Below the pieces are notes generated by a model. The model worked only from the letters and a program-made list of their open reading frames with translations. It was not told where the DNA came from and made no database searches. Of a stretch of 64,000 nucleotides of DNA, positions 1 to 12,870 are shown piece by piece (position 1 is the stretch's first letter; each line of letters begins with the position of its first letter). Where the stretch lies: NCBI GenBank assembly GCA_019925795.1, contig CM034312.1, forward strand, positions 26,873,914 through 26,937,913, in the 5' to 3' direction. The DNA comes from Dendrobium chrysotoxum. Its lineage: Eukaryota > Streptophyta > Magnoliopsida > Asparagales > Orchidaceae. Both the position numbers and the translations under genes were made by a program.

Positions 1-2460
1 CAATTCAATTAAGCTCAAACTATGTTTAAAATTTTAGGATTGAACTAAAGGCACTTAAGGGTTTAATGTATATAGTTTAAAAATAAAATTTTAAAATTAT
101 ATATTAAAATTTAGATTTTTGAATTTAGAAAATTAAAAAAATTTCAAAATAATTTTGAAAATTCTCTAGTTAAAATATTTTAGTATTTTAAAGTTTGAAA
201 ATATTTGAATTAAGTATTAATTAAATATTCAAATAATTAAAGTTTAAAATTATTTAAAATATATAACATATTTTAAAATAATTTAAATTTTAAATTAAAG
301 GATTTAAAATTTTAAGAATTTTGATATATAATATTACTTTTTTTATTAATTTTCAATTTTTAATAATTTTTTGAATATTTTAATAATTAATTACATTAAA
401 AATAATTAATTATTCAAAATAGTTTTAAAATAAAATTAAAATTATTTCAAAATGTCCTCTCAAAATCACAAAACATTTTAAAATAAATTTTCTAAAATTT
501 TAAAAATATTTAGATTTTTTTAAATTAAATATTAATTAAAATATCCAATTTTAAATGTTTGAAATAATGTAAAAAATAATATTTTAAATTAATTTTAATT
601 TTAAATTAAGGGTTTAAAAGTCTGAGCAATTTAACATATTATATTAATTTTTTTAAATTAAAAATAAATTTTTAATGAATTATTGAAGTTTTCTGAATTT
701 AAAAAGATTTAAAATTAATTAAGAAAAAAATTTAATTAAAATGGTGGTGGCGGGAGCTATGTGGTAGCTCCTTATTGGCCGAATCAAAAACTATGCTATG
801 ACGGTAATCTTTGGCATTATTATGTGGCAGCGCGTTATGCCCAATGATTGAGTGGCAGTGAGGTGTTGATCCACACGGCACTTAACCATGTCAGCGGGCC
901 CACAGGACCATCCGATCTCCCGTGGTTTAAATCAATGGCTCTGATTGTGCAAGACAAAGAGCAAAACTGTAAGATCGATCGTGTAGTCGAATAAAAATGC
1001 TGAGAGGCTTGATCTGGACCGTTGATCACGTGATCAACAGTCCAAAAAATGTACATTGCATGCACATTACGAAAGAACCCTAGATGTGGTTTTTCATCTC
1101 GTTCTCTCGATCGGATCGATTGTTTCACTTAAAATTTTAACAGGCATTAAAATTATGAACAAAAATCATGGGGGTGTATTTTAATGACCTAATAAGCACT
1201 TAATGAAAAGCTAATTCCTTAAGTGTTCTAGACTAGGGTTAGTATTTTTACCTTATCTAACCATTGGATTTGAGTGTTTTTGGATTCTCTGAACTTGTAG
1301 TCTGTCCATGCTTAGATTTGATGAAGAAATTGTGGCTCAAAATGCACTTGATCGACAAGAAATCAACTTGGAAGGAGTTTGGTCTCTCTTTGCTGGAGAT
1401 CTCACTGCCATCAGGGTTTGAACGGTGGATTCAAGCTGGAGAAATGAAGGGGAAGACCTTGGGAGCTCAGAAGGGAAGATACCAAGGCTTGAGAGATGGA
1501 GTGAAGTGAGAGAGTGCTAAGTGTAGAATGAGCTTATTTTGAATGTTTTTGTCATATTCAAATGTCCACAAGTAATTTGAACTGGTTGGGATTTCTTTGG
1601 TTGCTTGCTAGGATGTTGCTAAGTGTGTTGTTTTTTAGGAGGGTAGAGGGGAGGACAAGCAAAGGACAGTTAGGTGGAAAGTGGGCTTTGGCTTGTTGTG
1701 AGCACATAGGGCCAACTAGAGCCATTTGATCTTGATCCAAGGGTTGGAAATAACTCAAGAATGTTTTAGAAGAAGTTTAAACAGCTAGGATTAACTAGGA
1801 TTTAAAATGAATGACATGTCATCAAAGATTTTGACCATTTAATGGTCCCTTAACCATTTATTGACTGGTTCGACCAGTCAACTGGTCAAATCAAGTGATG
1901 TGGCATGCAAGGTGGCATTATGAGCTGGTTGAGGTGAGTAGGAGAAAGTTTGGAGCAATATACTTGAAGTTTGAATACACAAAAATTTGCATATGAAGGT
2001 TTGAGCAACCTTCCATGGATTGACTTGCTCAAACCTACTAGGCCTTGACTCATGATGAATTATGGGATATTCAAAGTTTGAAATGACATATATTTGATAA
2101 TTCATACATAAATGGAATTAAAGTCTAAGTGAAAGGATATATGGAACATATGGTTTGACCATGAATTAATGTTTGACCAAGTCAAATATATATAACTTGA
2201 CTCATGGGTAGGTTAAAAATATTTGGATCATAGGTTGTAATGAGTTTGAATGATTGAGAAGCTTGATTGGGTCACATACATTAATTTGAGTCAATTGGGC
2301 CTAGTTTGACTAGACTTGGACTTAGTTGACCAAATCAACTATTAACTGGGCCAGCGTGACCAGTCAAGTCCAAATCAGTGGAGATGTTCAAAAGAGATTT
2401 GATGATATTTGAATGAATTTGGAGATTGATTTAATATAGGAAAAGCTTAAGGGTTTATTT

Positions 2461-2960
2461 GGTTAACCTAGGTTGAGTTGGTCAACGAGGTTGACCCAGA
2501 GCTTGGGTTAGGGTTCAATAGATTTAGTTTGATTAATAGAGACCAAACGATGTGGTTTCTCGGGTTGGAGGGGTCATTTTAGTCAAATTGATTATTTAGA
2601 CCCTTAAGGGGTTGTTTGGTCAACCTAGGTTGACTTGATCAACTAGGCTGACCCAGGGCCTAGGTTTGAGCTCAACAGGTTTGGTTTAACATTTAGAGTT
2701 TGGTAGAGATGGTTTCAAGGGTTAGAATGGTCATTTGGGTCAAAATGACTATTTAGACCCTTAAAGAGCTATTTGATCAACCTAGGTTAACTTGGTTAAC
2801 CAGGTTGACCTAGGGCCTGAGTTTGGGCTCAACATATTTAGTTTGATCAATGGATTTTAGTAGAGGTGGTTTTAAGGGTCAAAATGACCATTTAAATCCT
2901 TAAAGGGCTTTTTGGTCAACCTAGGTTGACTTGGTCAACCAGGTTGACCAAGGGTCTGTG
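2461..2960. repeat. W-box-rich ~157-bp tandem units in LTR A
   Basis: Four units begin at 2461, 2618, 2775 and 2914 with GGTCAACCTAGGTTGAC-like cores, spacing 157, 157 and 139 bp. Each carries several TTGACC/GGTCAA sites in both orientations, the consensus W-box bound by plant WRKY factors. The same blocks occur in copies B and C. Confidence 0.7.
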
Positions 2961-3599
2961 TTTGAGTTCTATGCACTACTAATGATGTTTAGGATGCTTT
3001 AGAGGAGGTTTCAACATTTGATTTGAATGGGCCATGTTAAAGTTTAGAGGAAACTTCAATTTTGCTTTTAAGAGGCATTTTGATCATTTTGACCCCTGGT
3101 CAATTGGGGGTCAAACTGGGTCCACAAAATTATAGTTTAATGCTTAGCATGCCATAATCAAGGGTTTCAACATAATCAAAAGTCTTGGGGAAGGTCCAAA
3201 GGTCAAAATCTATAGGGTAGATGGTCTAGTGGCATAGGCCATAAATATTTAAAGGTTTTACGGCTTTTGGAAATATATTTTTTCTAAGGCTAGAGGTCTC
3301 ATATTGAGTTTAAATTTGGAGGGTTGACCCTAAGGACATGCCTAATCAATATGCAACTGATATATCATGAATCAGGGGTCATTTGACAAGTTTTTGAAAA
3401 TATTAAAAAATCACTCAAAAAGACTTTTAGAACATAAGCCTTTAACTTGGGATTTTTGTCTGGATTTCTAGATTTGAGTGAGGTTTTTGGATTTGAATGA
3501 TTGAATTTAAAATATCCATATCAATAATAATCAACTGGATGATTTTTAGTGAATGGATATGATTGAAGCTCAATTAGAGGTTGGATCAAATGTTAATTG

Positions 3600-3812
3600 A
3601 AGTCTAGGTTTGAAGATTGGATTAGTTTGAAGTCTAGATTAGTTTGAAGGCTGGACTGACTTGAGATCTGGATTGATTTGAGGTCTATATTATTTTGGGG
3701 TCTAGATTAATTTGGGGTCTAGATTGATCTGGGGTTTGGATTGATCTAGAGCCTAGTTTTATCTACGATCTGGATTGATCTGGAGCCTAGATTGATCTAG
3801 GGTCTAGATTAG
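3600..3812. repeat. ~20-bp degenerate tandem repeat near U3 start of LTR A
   Basis: About ten imperfect copies of a unit resembling GGTCTAGATTGATCTGG run up to the LTR edge. The counterpart in copy B (18040-18720) is a similar run of CTAG- and CCTAGG-containing units. Confidence 0.6.
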
Positions 3813-3859
3813 TCCTAGTGACCTCATACAAAAATGAGGTCAACAATGAGCAAGTTCAA

Positions 3860-4690
3860 AACCTAAATGATAAATCTATTATTGGAAAGGTGAATTTAAA
3901 CTTTAACTGAAAGATCAATTTTTAGACAAAGCTGAATAATCTAATCGGAGATTAATTCCCAGATGATCAAATTTAAACCTTAACCGAAAGATAATTACTG
4001 AAAAGGTGAATTTAAACATTAACGGGAAGATCAATTTCTAGACCAAGATGAATACTTGAATAGGAGATCAATTCCTAAACATGCAAATTTAGAACCTAAC
4101 TGACAGATAGATTATTGAAAAGGGAAATTTAAACTTTGAATGGAAGATTAATTTCCAGATAAAGTTGAATACTAAAATGGGAGATCGATTCCCAAATAAG
4201 CAAATTTAAAACCTGATTGATACATTAATTATCAAAAAGGTGAATTTAAACTTTGACTAGAAGATCAATTTTTAGATAAAGTTGAATACTCGAATGGGAG
4301 ATCGATTCCCAAACAAGTGAATTTAAAACCTAACCGATAGATCGATTATCAGAAATATGAATTTAGATTTGACTAGAAGATCGATTTCTAGAAAAGCTTG
4401 AATACTCAAATGAGAGATCAATTTTTAGATGAGCAAATTTAGAACCTAACTGATAGATCGATTATCAGAAAGGTAAATTTAAACTTTGATTGGAAGATCA
4501 ATTTTTAGACAATATTGAATGCTTGAATGGGAGATTAATTGCCATATGAGTGAATTTAAAACATGAACAATAGATTAATTATTAGAAAGATAAACTTAAA
4601 TGTTGATTGGAAGATTGATTTCCAGACAAATCTGAATACTCGAATGGGAGATTGATTCCTAGATGAGTAAATTTAGAACCAAGACCTATG
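3860..4690. repeat. ~116-bp degenerate tandem repeat, about seven units
   Basis: Units share 'gaatttaaactttgactgga', 'agatcaatttctagacaaag', 'gaatactcgaatgggagatc' and 'acctaaccgatagatcgatt'. Unit starts lie near 3892, 4005, 4122, 4240, 4355, 4470 and 4585. It sits between LTR A and the integrase remnant, the place where Tat/Ogre-type elements often carry tandem repeats in their 3' untranslated region. No coding potential seen. Confidence 0.75.
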
Positions 4691-4839
4691 AACTCCACTA
4701 GGGATAAGTTTCTCAATTATGCCTTTTGGACCTAATTTACTTTATATAACATCAATAATATTGGAAATTTAAACATCAGGATTTATTTCATTACAAAAGT
4801 TGTGTAGTACATCAACCATTATAATACTTCATAAGATAT

Positions 4840-6321
4840 CATGCATTGATAGGCAATATATGATGATCTCCATTACAATCTATCAGCTGATAAGATCCTA
4901 CTTGGTAGACTTTCTCCACCACGAACAGACTTTCCACATCGGCTCAAATTTACCACATATCTTTTTGATGAGATAAGATAGGTCTTCATAGGACTATCAC
5001 CAAGTCACCTACTTGGAAAGTTCTCAGATGAACCAATTTATTATGAGCTTGGATCATTTTTGCTTTGAATAACTTGAGGTTCTGTTGAGCTTGTAGACGC
5101 TTCTCTTCCAAACTATCGAGCACTTCTAATCAGAGTTTAACATTTTGATATGAGGTAATCATGTAGTTCATAGTGACTTTGAGTGAAGGTAGCAATACTT
5201 CCAAAGGGATAACAACCTTTATACTGAATACTAAATCACATAGCATTGATTGAGTCAGAGTTTTATATGTGGTTCGGTATGCCCACAAAGCTTCAACCAA
5301 CTTCTCGTGCTATTGATACTTATTGTTGTCTAAGATTTTCTTTAAAATCTGAACCAAGGTTTTATTAAAGGCCTCTACTAATCCATTTGCCCGAGGGTAA
5401 TAGATGGTAGAATATATCCAATCGATATTGTGATGCATAGTGAAACTATTTATTTTAGTACCTCTGAATGAAGGATCATTGTTTGAGATAATTTGGTGAG
5501 GAACACCGTACTAGTACACGACATTATCTTTGAAGAAATTTAGAACATGATGTGCTTTGACTTCTCTCAAAGATACTTCTTTTTCCCACTTTGAGAATTA
5601 GTCTGTAGCTAATAATATCAATTTATAGCCTTTGGAGGATGGAAGATCTATCAGATCGATGATATATGTACCCCAACTTCCAAAAGGCTAGGAGGTGATG
5701 GTTGGTGTAGGACATTTGGTGGCTAATGCAGAACTACACCATGAACCTGACATTGATGACAACGACATGCAACATTCATGCAGTCATCTATCATCGTCGG
5801 GCTAAAAATATTCTATTTGTTTGATTTTCATTTTCATCTTAGGCCCAAATTGGTGTGTACCACATAATACAACATGTACTTCTTCTACAATATACCATGA
5901 TTTTGATTTATTCAGACACCGTAGCCACATCTGATTGAATGATCTTCTATATAAGGTGTCGTTAATCAAATTGTAGGACAATGATCATCTTTTAATTTGA
6001 TCTGCCATTAATGTATTGTGAGGGAGCTTGTTTTCTTGTAGGTATTCGATGAAGGGTTTTCTCCAATCGACCACTTTGTTGTATACAGCAAAAATAATTT
6101 TCACCTCGATTGGTGAGTTTCTATTTATATATTCAAAAGTTTACAGGAGATAGACCTTGCTGGCCTTGCACTTATATTAGAATTGAATCTTACTTAGAAC
6201 ATGCTAAGGCTTTTGCTAACATAGCAAGAGCATCCGCTATAGAATTCTTCCCACGGGTAATTCTGTATAACATCACATTTGGGATTTGTTCCAGCAAATG
6301 CATCCTATCCTAGCAAACAAT
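4840..6321 (-). pseudogene. Ty3/gypsy RNase H-integrase remnant (Tat/Ogre-like)
   Basis: Translating the minus strand and reading through several stops gives an integrase-like series: a histidine/cysteine-rich stretch near 5720-5900, a core with WKLGYIYHRSD near 5660, then NGLVEAFNKTLVQILKK near 5330-5390, EKLVEALWAYRTTYKT near 5260-5310, and the C-terminal RTFQVGDLVIVL near 5000-5030. The NG.vEAFNKTL and EALWAYRTT blocks are typical of the Tat/Athila/Ogre side of the family. The part at 6170-6320 resembles the end of an RNase H domain. At least ten in-frame stops and small shifts make it dead. No reverse transcriptase was recognisable next to it. Confidence 0.75.
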
Positions 6322-8747
6322 CTAAGTGTGTAAAAGAGGTTATGTGGCTTTGGTGTATCCTATAAGGGTTTAATGTTTAAGTTGTTTGCATTATTAATGT
6401 ATGTTTATTACAGGCTAGAAGGGAATTTATTTAATTAAAGTTTACATTGTGTATGTTTGAATTTTTTATTTAGATTTTAATGGTTAGAGTTGTTTACTTA
6501 ATTATAAAGAACTTATAGATTATTAACCCCAAAGTGCAAGGGTTAGTAATTTATAAGTCCTAGAAGGCTTTGCAAATGATATGCAATCATCCCCCATATA
6601 GGATAGATGCCCACATAAAGCCTTTGAGAAATTTTATTAAATGATTTATTAGGGATAGGGAAGGGACCCTTTAATCCAATACACATGCCCTCCAAGTGGA
6701 GTCAAACATGATATATATGGTCAATGTGTTATTTATGTTAAGAGTTATGAAAATGTATACACACATGCCTTTGTGCAGAGGCTAGTATGGTATAGAAACC
6801 CTTAATTTGTTATTTATGATTTATTAAATCCCTTAATCATATATATAAGTGTCCTCCTAAAAAGAATCATGCACTTACATAAAGGTATGAGTGATTTAAG
6901 TGTGTTAAAGCTTTAAATTTAATACTAAAATACCCTCCAAATGGAATCAAGTGTGAAGTATGAAAGTCTAATATTTAATTAAGATTAATTATTAAATTTA
7001 TTTGATTAAAAGTAAATTTTAATTAGATAAATTATTAAGATAATTTAGTTTTTATGTTTAATGTTTTTGTTGAATTTTTTTTATTTTTATTGAATTATTT
7101 GGAATTTTTTAATAATTTTTGAATTTTTATTTAATTTTAATTAATTATTAATAAATTATAATTAAAATTATTTAAAATTTCATTTAAAATAAAATAACTA
7201 ATCTCTGAATTTTATTTAATTTTATTTAAACTTTTATGAATTTTTAAATTTTATTTAATATATTTAATTAATTATAAATGAAATTAATTATTTAATGAAT
7301 TAAAAATTAATTTTTAATTGAAAAGTTATTTAAACTAAATTAATAAATCTTTGATTTTTATTTTTATTTTTTATATGAGTTTATTTTATATTTTTTAATT
7401 TTAGTTTTTTTTAATTAAATTATTTAATTAAGGATAATTAATTATTAAATAAATTTAAATGAAAATTAATTTTTGATTTTAATTGTTGATGATTGTGTGA
7501 TTGATTTACAATTGATTAAATTTAATTTAGTATTTTTGTGTATTTTATTTGAATTATTATTAATTATTGGAATTTAACCCTTAATGAAGGGCTATTTATG
7601 CTTAATCGTTATTTGAAGGTCAAATAATGTCAAATCAGGGTAGATTTAATCATGGGGTATATTGTTACTAAGTTTGCTATATTTGATGTTTCATCTAAAT
7701 AGGATGTATGTGTGAATCCTAAAATTACCCAGGTTAGCTAAGACTTATCTTTAATTATTATCCTTAAGTGTCACTAGGTTGTATAGGATTGCAATCATTG
7801 TCTATAACCCTTGCATATACATAAACAATCAAGAACATAACAATCATAGTGTCCTAATGCTCTATGGAATATATATAGTGAATTATTAAAGCTATTGGTC
7901 ACATAGTGACCTATGAACTTGCAAATTTAACTATAAGGAAATGTGTGCATTAAACTGGATTAAGAATATTGGAGGATGCAAGGGACATCCCCAAATAAAT
8001 CTCTATCCAATTTGAGGCCATGATTATACTTATTTTGAGAATAATATACAAAAATCCATAGACTATCAATGGCCATTTGCTCCCAAACTATGTATAATAA
8101 TGCCTTAAATTTATTTTTAAATGAAAAGGCTCCCTTCACTAATTCCATAGAGCCCTAGGATGATTCATTTGTAATAATATGTAATTTATAATGATTTTTT
8201 TTAAAATGTATAGTTCAAATAATGCACTATATATTTAGAAATTCAATTATAATTACAATTCAACTCTAATAATTCCCAAAAAATTCAAAAATAAGCATCA
8301 TACCTTAAATGTCATGCCATTTAAATTTGGGCTCAATCAAACATTTATAGAATGAATAATAAAATATATTTAAAAATATATATAATTAATATTACTGTTG
8401 ATAAATTGATCACTAAGCGCTGATTTTACTTTTAAAAAATAGAGGATTTTAATATGAATAAAATAAGATATTATATGCTAAAATCAATTAAGTATCCTAT
8501 TTATAATGTTTTTTTAAATTCTTGCATTAAAAATATATTTTAAATAAAGTTTTTATTAATTTTAAAAATGGTGACGATGCTTTACAGGTGGCGATGAGTG
8601 ATTAGGCCATATGAGTGGTGACAGAGTTAGTGCGTCACGTCTTCCACACGACTGCATTCGGATCAACCATGTGGTAGCGCATGGTTGATCACTTAACCAT
8701 GTCGGATGAGAGGTAGAGTCATCCAATAAGCGTGATTTGGAATTGAC

Positions 8748-9582
8748 TAGGGTTGTCAATATTTGACATGACCTAAAAACCCGACCTGAACCCGACCCAA
8801 AAATTTTGAGTTAGTGTCAACCCATTTAAAAATGGGTCGAGTTTGGGTTAGAAATTGTGACCCGTTTGTAAATCAGGTCAGTTTCAAGTTCACCCAAAAA
8901 CCTGAAACCAACCCGAGTTGACCTAGGATAGTATCTGGTCAAGTCGTCTCATCGGTATTGCCCCATTACTGCTAGACCGGCACTGCCTTCGCCGCTGACA
9001 CCTAGTCAAGTCATCGATGACATCTCATCACCATCGAAAGAAACTCCCTCTCTATTAACAAATTTATGAGATTTGGCTGAATTAATGAGCTAACATAAGA
9101 AAGCTCCCATTTAACCCATTGCCGTTGTCAATTTTGATAGATTTATGGGATTTGGCTGAATAAATGCATGAGCGAAAGAAAGCTCTTATCATCATCATCA
9201 TCCTCTATTTTAACTGATTTATGAGATTTGGCTGAATAAATGCACGAAAAAAATTATGGAAGAAAGCTCCCATCAGAGTGTCAGACCCATCGTCATCATC
9301 AATTTTGGCGAATTTATGGGATTTGGCTGAATAAGCAAGCTGGCATCATCGTGGTTACTTCCATTATACTGGAGGTTACTGCCATCATCATATTTATTTC
9401 CATCATCACGTTGAGTTGATGGCTTACTGGTCGGGTTGACCCGAACCCAAACCAGGTCGAGTTTGAGTTGAGAAAAGCGACCCGATTTCAAAATTGGGTC
9501 AGGTTCGGGTCAGGTCAAAATATGTCGGGTTAAAATTTGGTTGGTCTCAAACCCAATCCGTGGACATGATTTGACACCCCTA
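8748..9582. mobile_element. Non-autonomous hAT element, 835 bp
   Basis: The ends are TAGGGTTGTCAAT (left) and, reversed, TAGGGGTGTCAAA (right), matching the terminal repeats of the hAT at 31951. Just inside both ends are ACCCGAC/CGGGT-rich subterminal sequences, as in that element. The flanks GAATTGAC and GAATGGAT agree at 6 of 8 positions, compatible with an old 8-bp target duplication. There is no transposase. ORFs at 8562-8759 and 9273-9491 are incidental. Confidence 0.8.
9050..9345. repeat. ~90-bp tandem repeat inside the hAT-like element
   Basis: Four degenerate copies of 'tttatgagatttggctgaat' followed by a GAAAGAAAGCTCCCATC-like tail begin near 9062, 9129, 9220 and 9310. ATC-rich triplet runs lie between them. 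Confidence 0.7.
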
Positions 9583-11728
9583 GAATGGATGGACTAGAAC
9601 AGTGGTGACACTTTACAATCATCTAAGTCAAACAATAATAAAACTTAATGTGGTTAAACACAGTCAGATAAAGCGCATCGCCCGATAAGATCTTGAATGT
9701 TGAATCTGAATAGAGAGGATCGGACGATTAGGAACCCGTCTTCTTCCTCCTACCGCCTGAAACCTAGGCTTAGGCATTTTTTGATTCAAGCTCTATATAT
9801 AGAGGATTAAATGGCATGATACTCGAGTTTATGATGAACAAGGACAACAGAAATGATGGGAGATACTTTAGAAGTCTTTTCATATTAAACCTAAGGGACT
9901 AATTAGAAACCTAGGTATAGATCTAGGGTTGAGTAAATACCTATATTGACTAGACCTCAGAGAGTGTGTTAGATCATGTTCTTCTTGTTGAGAGCTCCTC
10001 TACATCTTTATAGAAAACCTTGAGCTTAGAGGATCACTGGAATGGGATTTCAAGCAGTTGAGATGGACCAAGCTTCATCTCTCAGTCAGTCTCACCAACA
10101 ACAACATCTAAACGGTTGGAAAATGGTTGGAAGCATTAGAGAATCCATTGGGAGGATGAAACAAAATCTCCAAAGCTTTGGAGAATGACTAGATAGCAAG
10201 AGAACTCAGAATGAGGGTGTTGGGTATTTTGGATGAATTCAAGTGTTGGTGCCATCATGGACGGCTGAGATGGCTTAGGGTTGTTGCTTAGATGTAGGAC
10301 ACCTATCCCTAGTCATTAGGCAATAGAGAGGAAAGCTGTAGCAGGTGAAAATCACCTAGTGTCATTTTAGGTAGAGGGAACCACTCAGGTATTATTGGGC
10401 TAAACCATTGGGCAAGTTGGGTTGGGCTGAGGTTTAGGAGGTTTCTGGAGTCATTTGGGTTAGGTAAAATGGGTTGGATTCAACATAGAAGGCCGGCTCA
10501 AGTGGTTTGACCACTAAGAGAGGTTTTAAGCTTTGAGTTGATTGGTTTGACCAGTCAAATTAGTCATGGTCACTAGGGTGGAGTGCAGGTGGTGCAAAGT
10601 TGTTGTTTGGATGGATTCTTAAGAGCTTTAGGGAGTAAATTTGATATATAAGCAAAGAAACCCATAGATAATGAAGTTTGACCATTCCTAGCTAATGCAC
10701 CAAATCAAATCAATCAATGAATGACTCATGATAGGTTTGGATATGTTTGTACCATGCATTGAAGTGGTCTTGTGGATTGGAAGGCTTGATTTGAGTGCAT
10801 GAGCTAAACTGACCCTATTTGACCAATCACAGATTGAATTGACCAAGTCAACTATTTATTGAGTCAAGATGACCAATCAAGTCCAGTTCACTAGGAGTAA
10901 TGTTCAAAAAATGTTATTGTGAAGTTTAGAGTTTGATTTGAGGTTTGATTGAACATAAATAGTGTGTATGATAAATTGAACTAGCTTGGACTAGCTCAAT
11001 TGGGCCATATTGGGTCAATCACTGACTAATGAGCCAGTGATGATTGATTTGATTTATAGGGCTTCTAGTGAAGAGGTTTGGACTATTTTTTTTATTTATT
11101 TTTATTTTTTGAAGAGGTTTGGACTATGAATGAGGTCAAAGGTGTTAGTGCACTGAGCTAGTTGGTGCACTAAACTACCTAGCTATAGTGTAAGGCTATA
11201 ATTGTAGGTGATTGAGGTCAGATGTATGTTGACTGGTTGGATTGATTGGATGATTGAATGATTGACTAATTGAATGCTGGAATATTTATTAGAATTTGTA
11301 GGGTTGTTGATTGATTGATTGAACAAGGCATGAATGCAGACTGATTAATTGATTGACTTATGTATAGTTGATTACTGGATGATTGATAGCTGGATGGAGA
11401 TGTTGATTGACTAGAGACTAGATGATTTATTGCTAGAAGGTTTACTAGAGGTTATAGGCTGATTGTTTGAAACATTAAATGATTATAGAATATAGGATGA
11501 TGATTGACAGTTATATGGATAATTGATTGAAATATTGGTTGGTTAATTGCAGGTTGATGTATATATAGATTGAAGATTGAATGTTTGATTGATTAATAAC
11601 TGGATGATTGATAGATGTATGGTTGTCAACTGCATGGATGATTAACAAGTGACTGACTGTCAACCATCATATATATAATCAAGAGTTTGGATAGGTCTTG
11701 ATGACCTCATACAAAAAAGAGGTAAAAA

Positions 11729-12399
11729 GAAGTATATTTATGGCATTTTTTATTCCGCTGGTATTCAAATTGCTAGGATTTACCTCTAATCCAATTTGAA
11801 GGCATTAAACCTTACTTAGAGAATTTATTTACAAAGTTTGAATACTAGTCAAAAGGCAATTCTATTATCTCATCCATGAATGGATCATTGAGGGTTACAT
11901 TAGTTTATGGGTGTTTATGGTGGAAGATACAAAGATATGGGCTTTATTATCGAGGTTTAAAGGAAGAGAGGCTTTCACCTCCAATCTCTTTACATTGTTC
12001 TGGGATAGTGGGGTTAAGGTAATTTTTTCAATGTATCTTTTAAACCTTTTCATGGTAGATAAATCCAAATTATCTTCCCTAGCGACTTGGACCCTTTCCT
12101 CATCACTATTAATTTCTATAATATGTATTGCAGGCTCCCTTTTTTGCATATATTGATTTACATTTTCTTGTATTATTTGATTTTTCCATTCTAAACCCCT
12201 TCCCCAAGATTGTTGTGCCATTCTACCACCTCTTTGTGAGGGAGGAGTAGGTGACCAACGAGCGTCATGTTTGAGGCCGAGACATTATTCTTTTTTCTTT
12301 CTCTTCTTCTTTTTCTTTCTCTTTTCTTTCTTTTACTTCTACTTTAGCTAGTTTGAGATTTTAGAGAAAACAGTCTGCTTCTTAGGCAGATAGTATGAA
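11729..12399 (-). pseudogene. gypsy polyprotein linker after protease
   Basis: The minus strand has a 108-codon open frame (12221 to 11895) beginning MAQQSWGRGLEWKNQ, downstream of the protease remnant and before the inserted LTR. Polypyrimidine at 12290-12345 would encode a lysine/glutamate-rich run. I cannot assign a domain. By position it is the spacer between protease and reverse transcriptase in a Tat/Ogre-like polyprotein. Stops follow at 11890-11730. Confidence 0.4.
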
Positions 12400-12870
12400 G
12401 CATCTTCGTATATACCAACTTTATGAATCGAAATTGGTTGCAAATCACCTTTGATGCAGTTCTTTATTCTTTCTTGAGAGAATTTCATACACAGATGTTA
12501 AGTGGAAGGCACCATTTTGTATTCATGGAGCTAGGGTCTACTTATGAGAGTGTTAAAAGAGGCTTCAGAATCTATTGTATGAAATTTTCCCTTAGTTTTC
12601 ATGGTTTCTTTCTCTAATAGTAGGGTTATTGAACACAAAGCCCTTTTGCCCTTCTCGTTGAATCCTCACAACATCATCTTATCAAAGCTAAGTTTGCAAG
12701 TGCCCACCTTTAAGTATGCGAGTGTTCTAAAAGTCATAATATTTCCCAATGCACTCGGATCAGTAAGTACACGGCATACTTTAAAATTTTCTACATTTAT
12801 AGAAATGTATATGGACGGTTATGATATGTCATTCCCAACAACGAGTCTTCATCTGAAATGTGACTTCAGG
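12400..12870 (-). pseudogene. Tat/Ogre-like aspartic protease remnant
   Basis: The minus-strand translation contains, in order, VCRVLTDPSALGNIM, GFNEKGKRALCSITL, GKFHTIDSEASFNTLISRPW and LHEYKMVPSTSHLCMKF. This is the pattern of the C-terminal half of Tat/Ogre proteases (GFN..G.RA.G.I.L, FHVID..TSYN.LLGRPW, VPSTLHQ.LKF). The catalytic D-S/T-G is replaced or lost and stops are present, so it is inactive. The protein-like plus-strand ORFs at 12423-12912 are shadows of it. Confidence 0.7.

Larger units (their letters stand above)
1..3845 (-). mobile_element. Ty3/gypsy (Tat/Ogre-like) long LTR, copy A, minus orientation, cut by window start
   Basis: Reverse-complement relative of the LTRs starting at 18011 and 48519. 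Shared landmarks: the terminal hairpin (at 3819-3841, followed by CAACA), the 'ggcataggccataaatattt' block near 3230-3260, repeated TTGACC blocks at 2461-2960, and an extremely AT-rich stretch (1-740) that matches the AT-rich zone after 21420 in copy B. The right edge (TGTTGACC on the minus strand) is the U3 start, so the U3 faces the integrase remnant to its right; this fits a 3' LTR of a minus-strand element. I see no clear polypurine tract next to it. Small ORFs inside it are not supported as genes. Confidence 0.75.
6322..11728 (-). mobile_element. Divergent Tat/Ogre-like LTR inserted in the minus gypsy element (probable solo LTR)
   Basis: The right edge carries a decayed form of the family LTR start (plus-strand TGACCTCATACAAAAAAGAGGT at 11702-11723), with CAACA changed to AAAAA. 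Behind it come GATTGATT-rich sequence (11220-11640), 'gaccagtcaa' motifs (10550-10900) and long AT-rich tracts (6960-7560 and 8160-8560), the same order as copies A and B. It contains the 835-bp hAT-like insertion at 8748. The right flank is GAAGT and the left flank at about 6318 is TAAGT, a possible eroded target duplication, so the left edge is approximate. It lies where the reverse transcriptase of the host element should be. Confidence 0.6.

Noticed and set aside
1264..1509. 81-codon ORF in LTR A
   Set aside because: Lies inside the LTR, no homologous protein recognised, not kept open in copies B and C.
6970..7560. Possible matrix attachment region or replication origin in AT-rich tracts
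   Set aside because: AT-richness is a regular part of this LTR family and I see no specific motif to support either.
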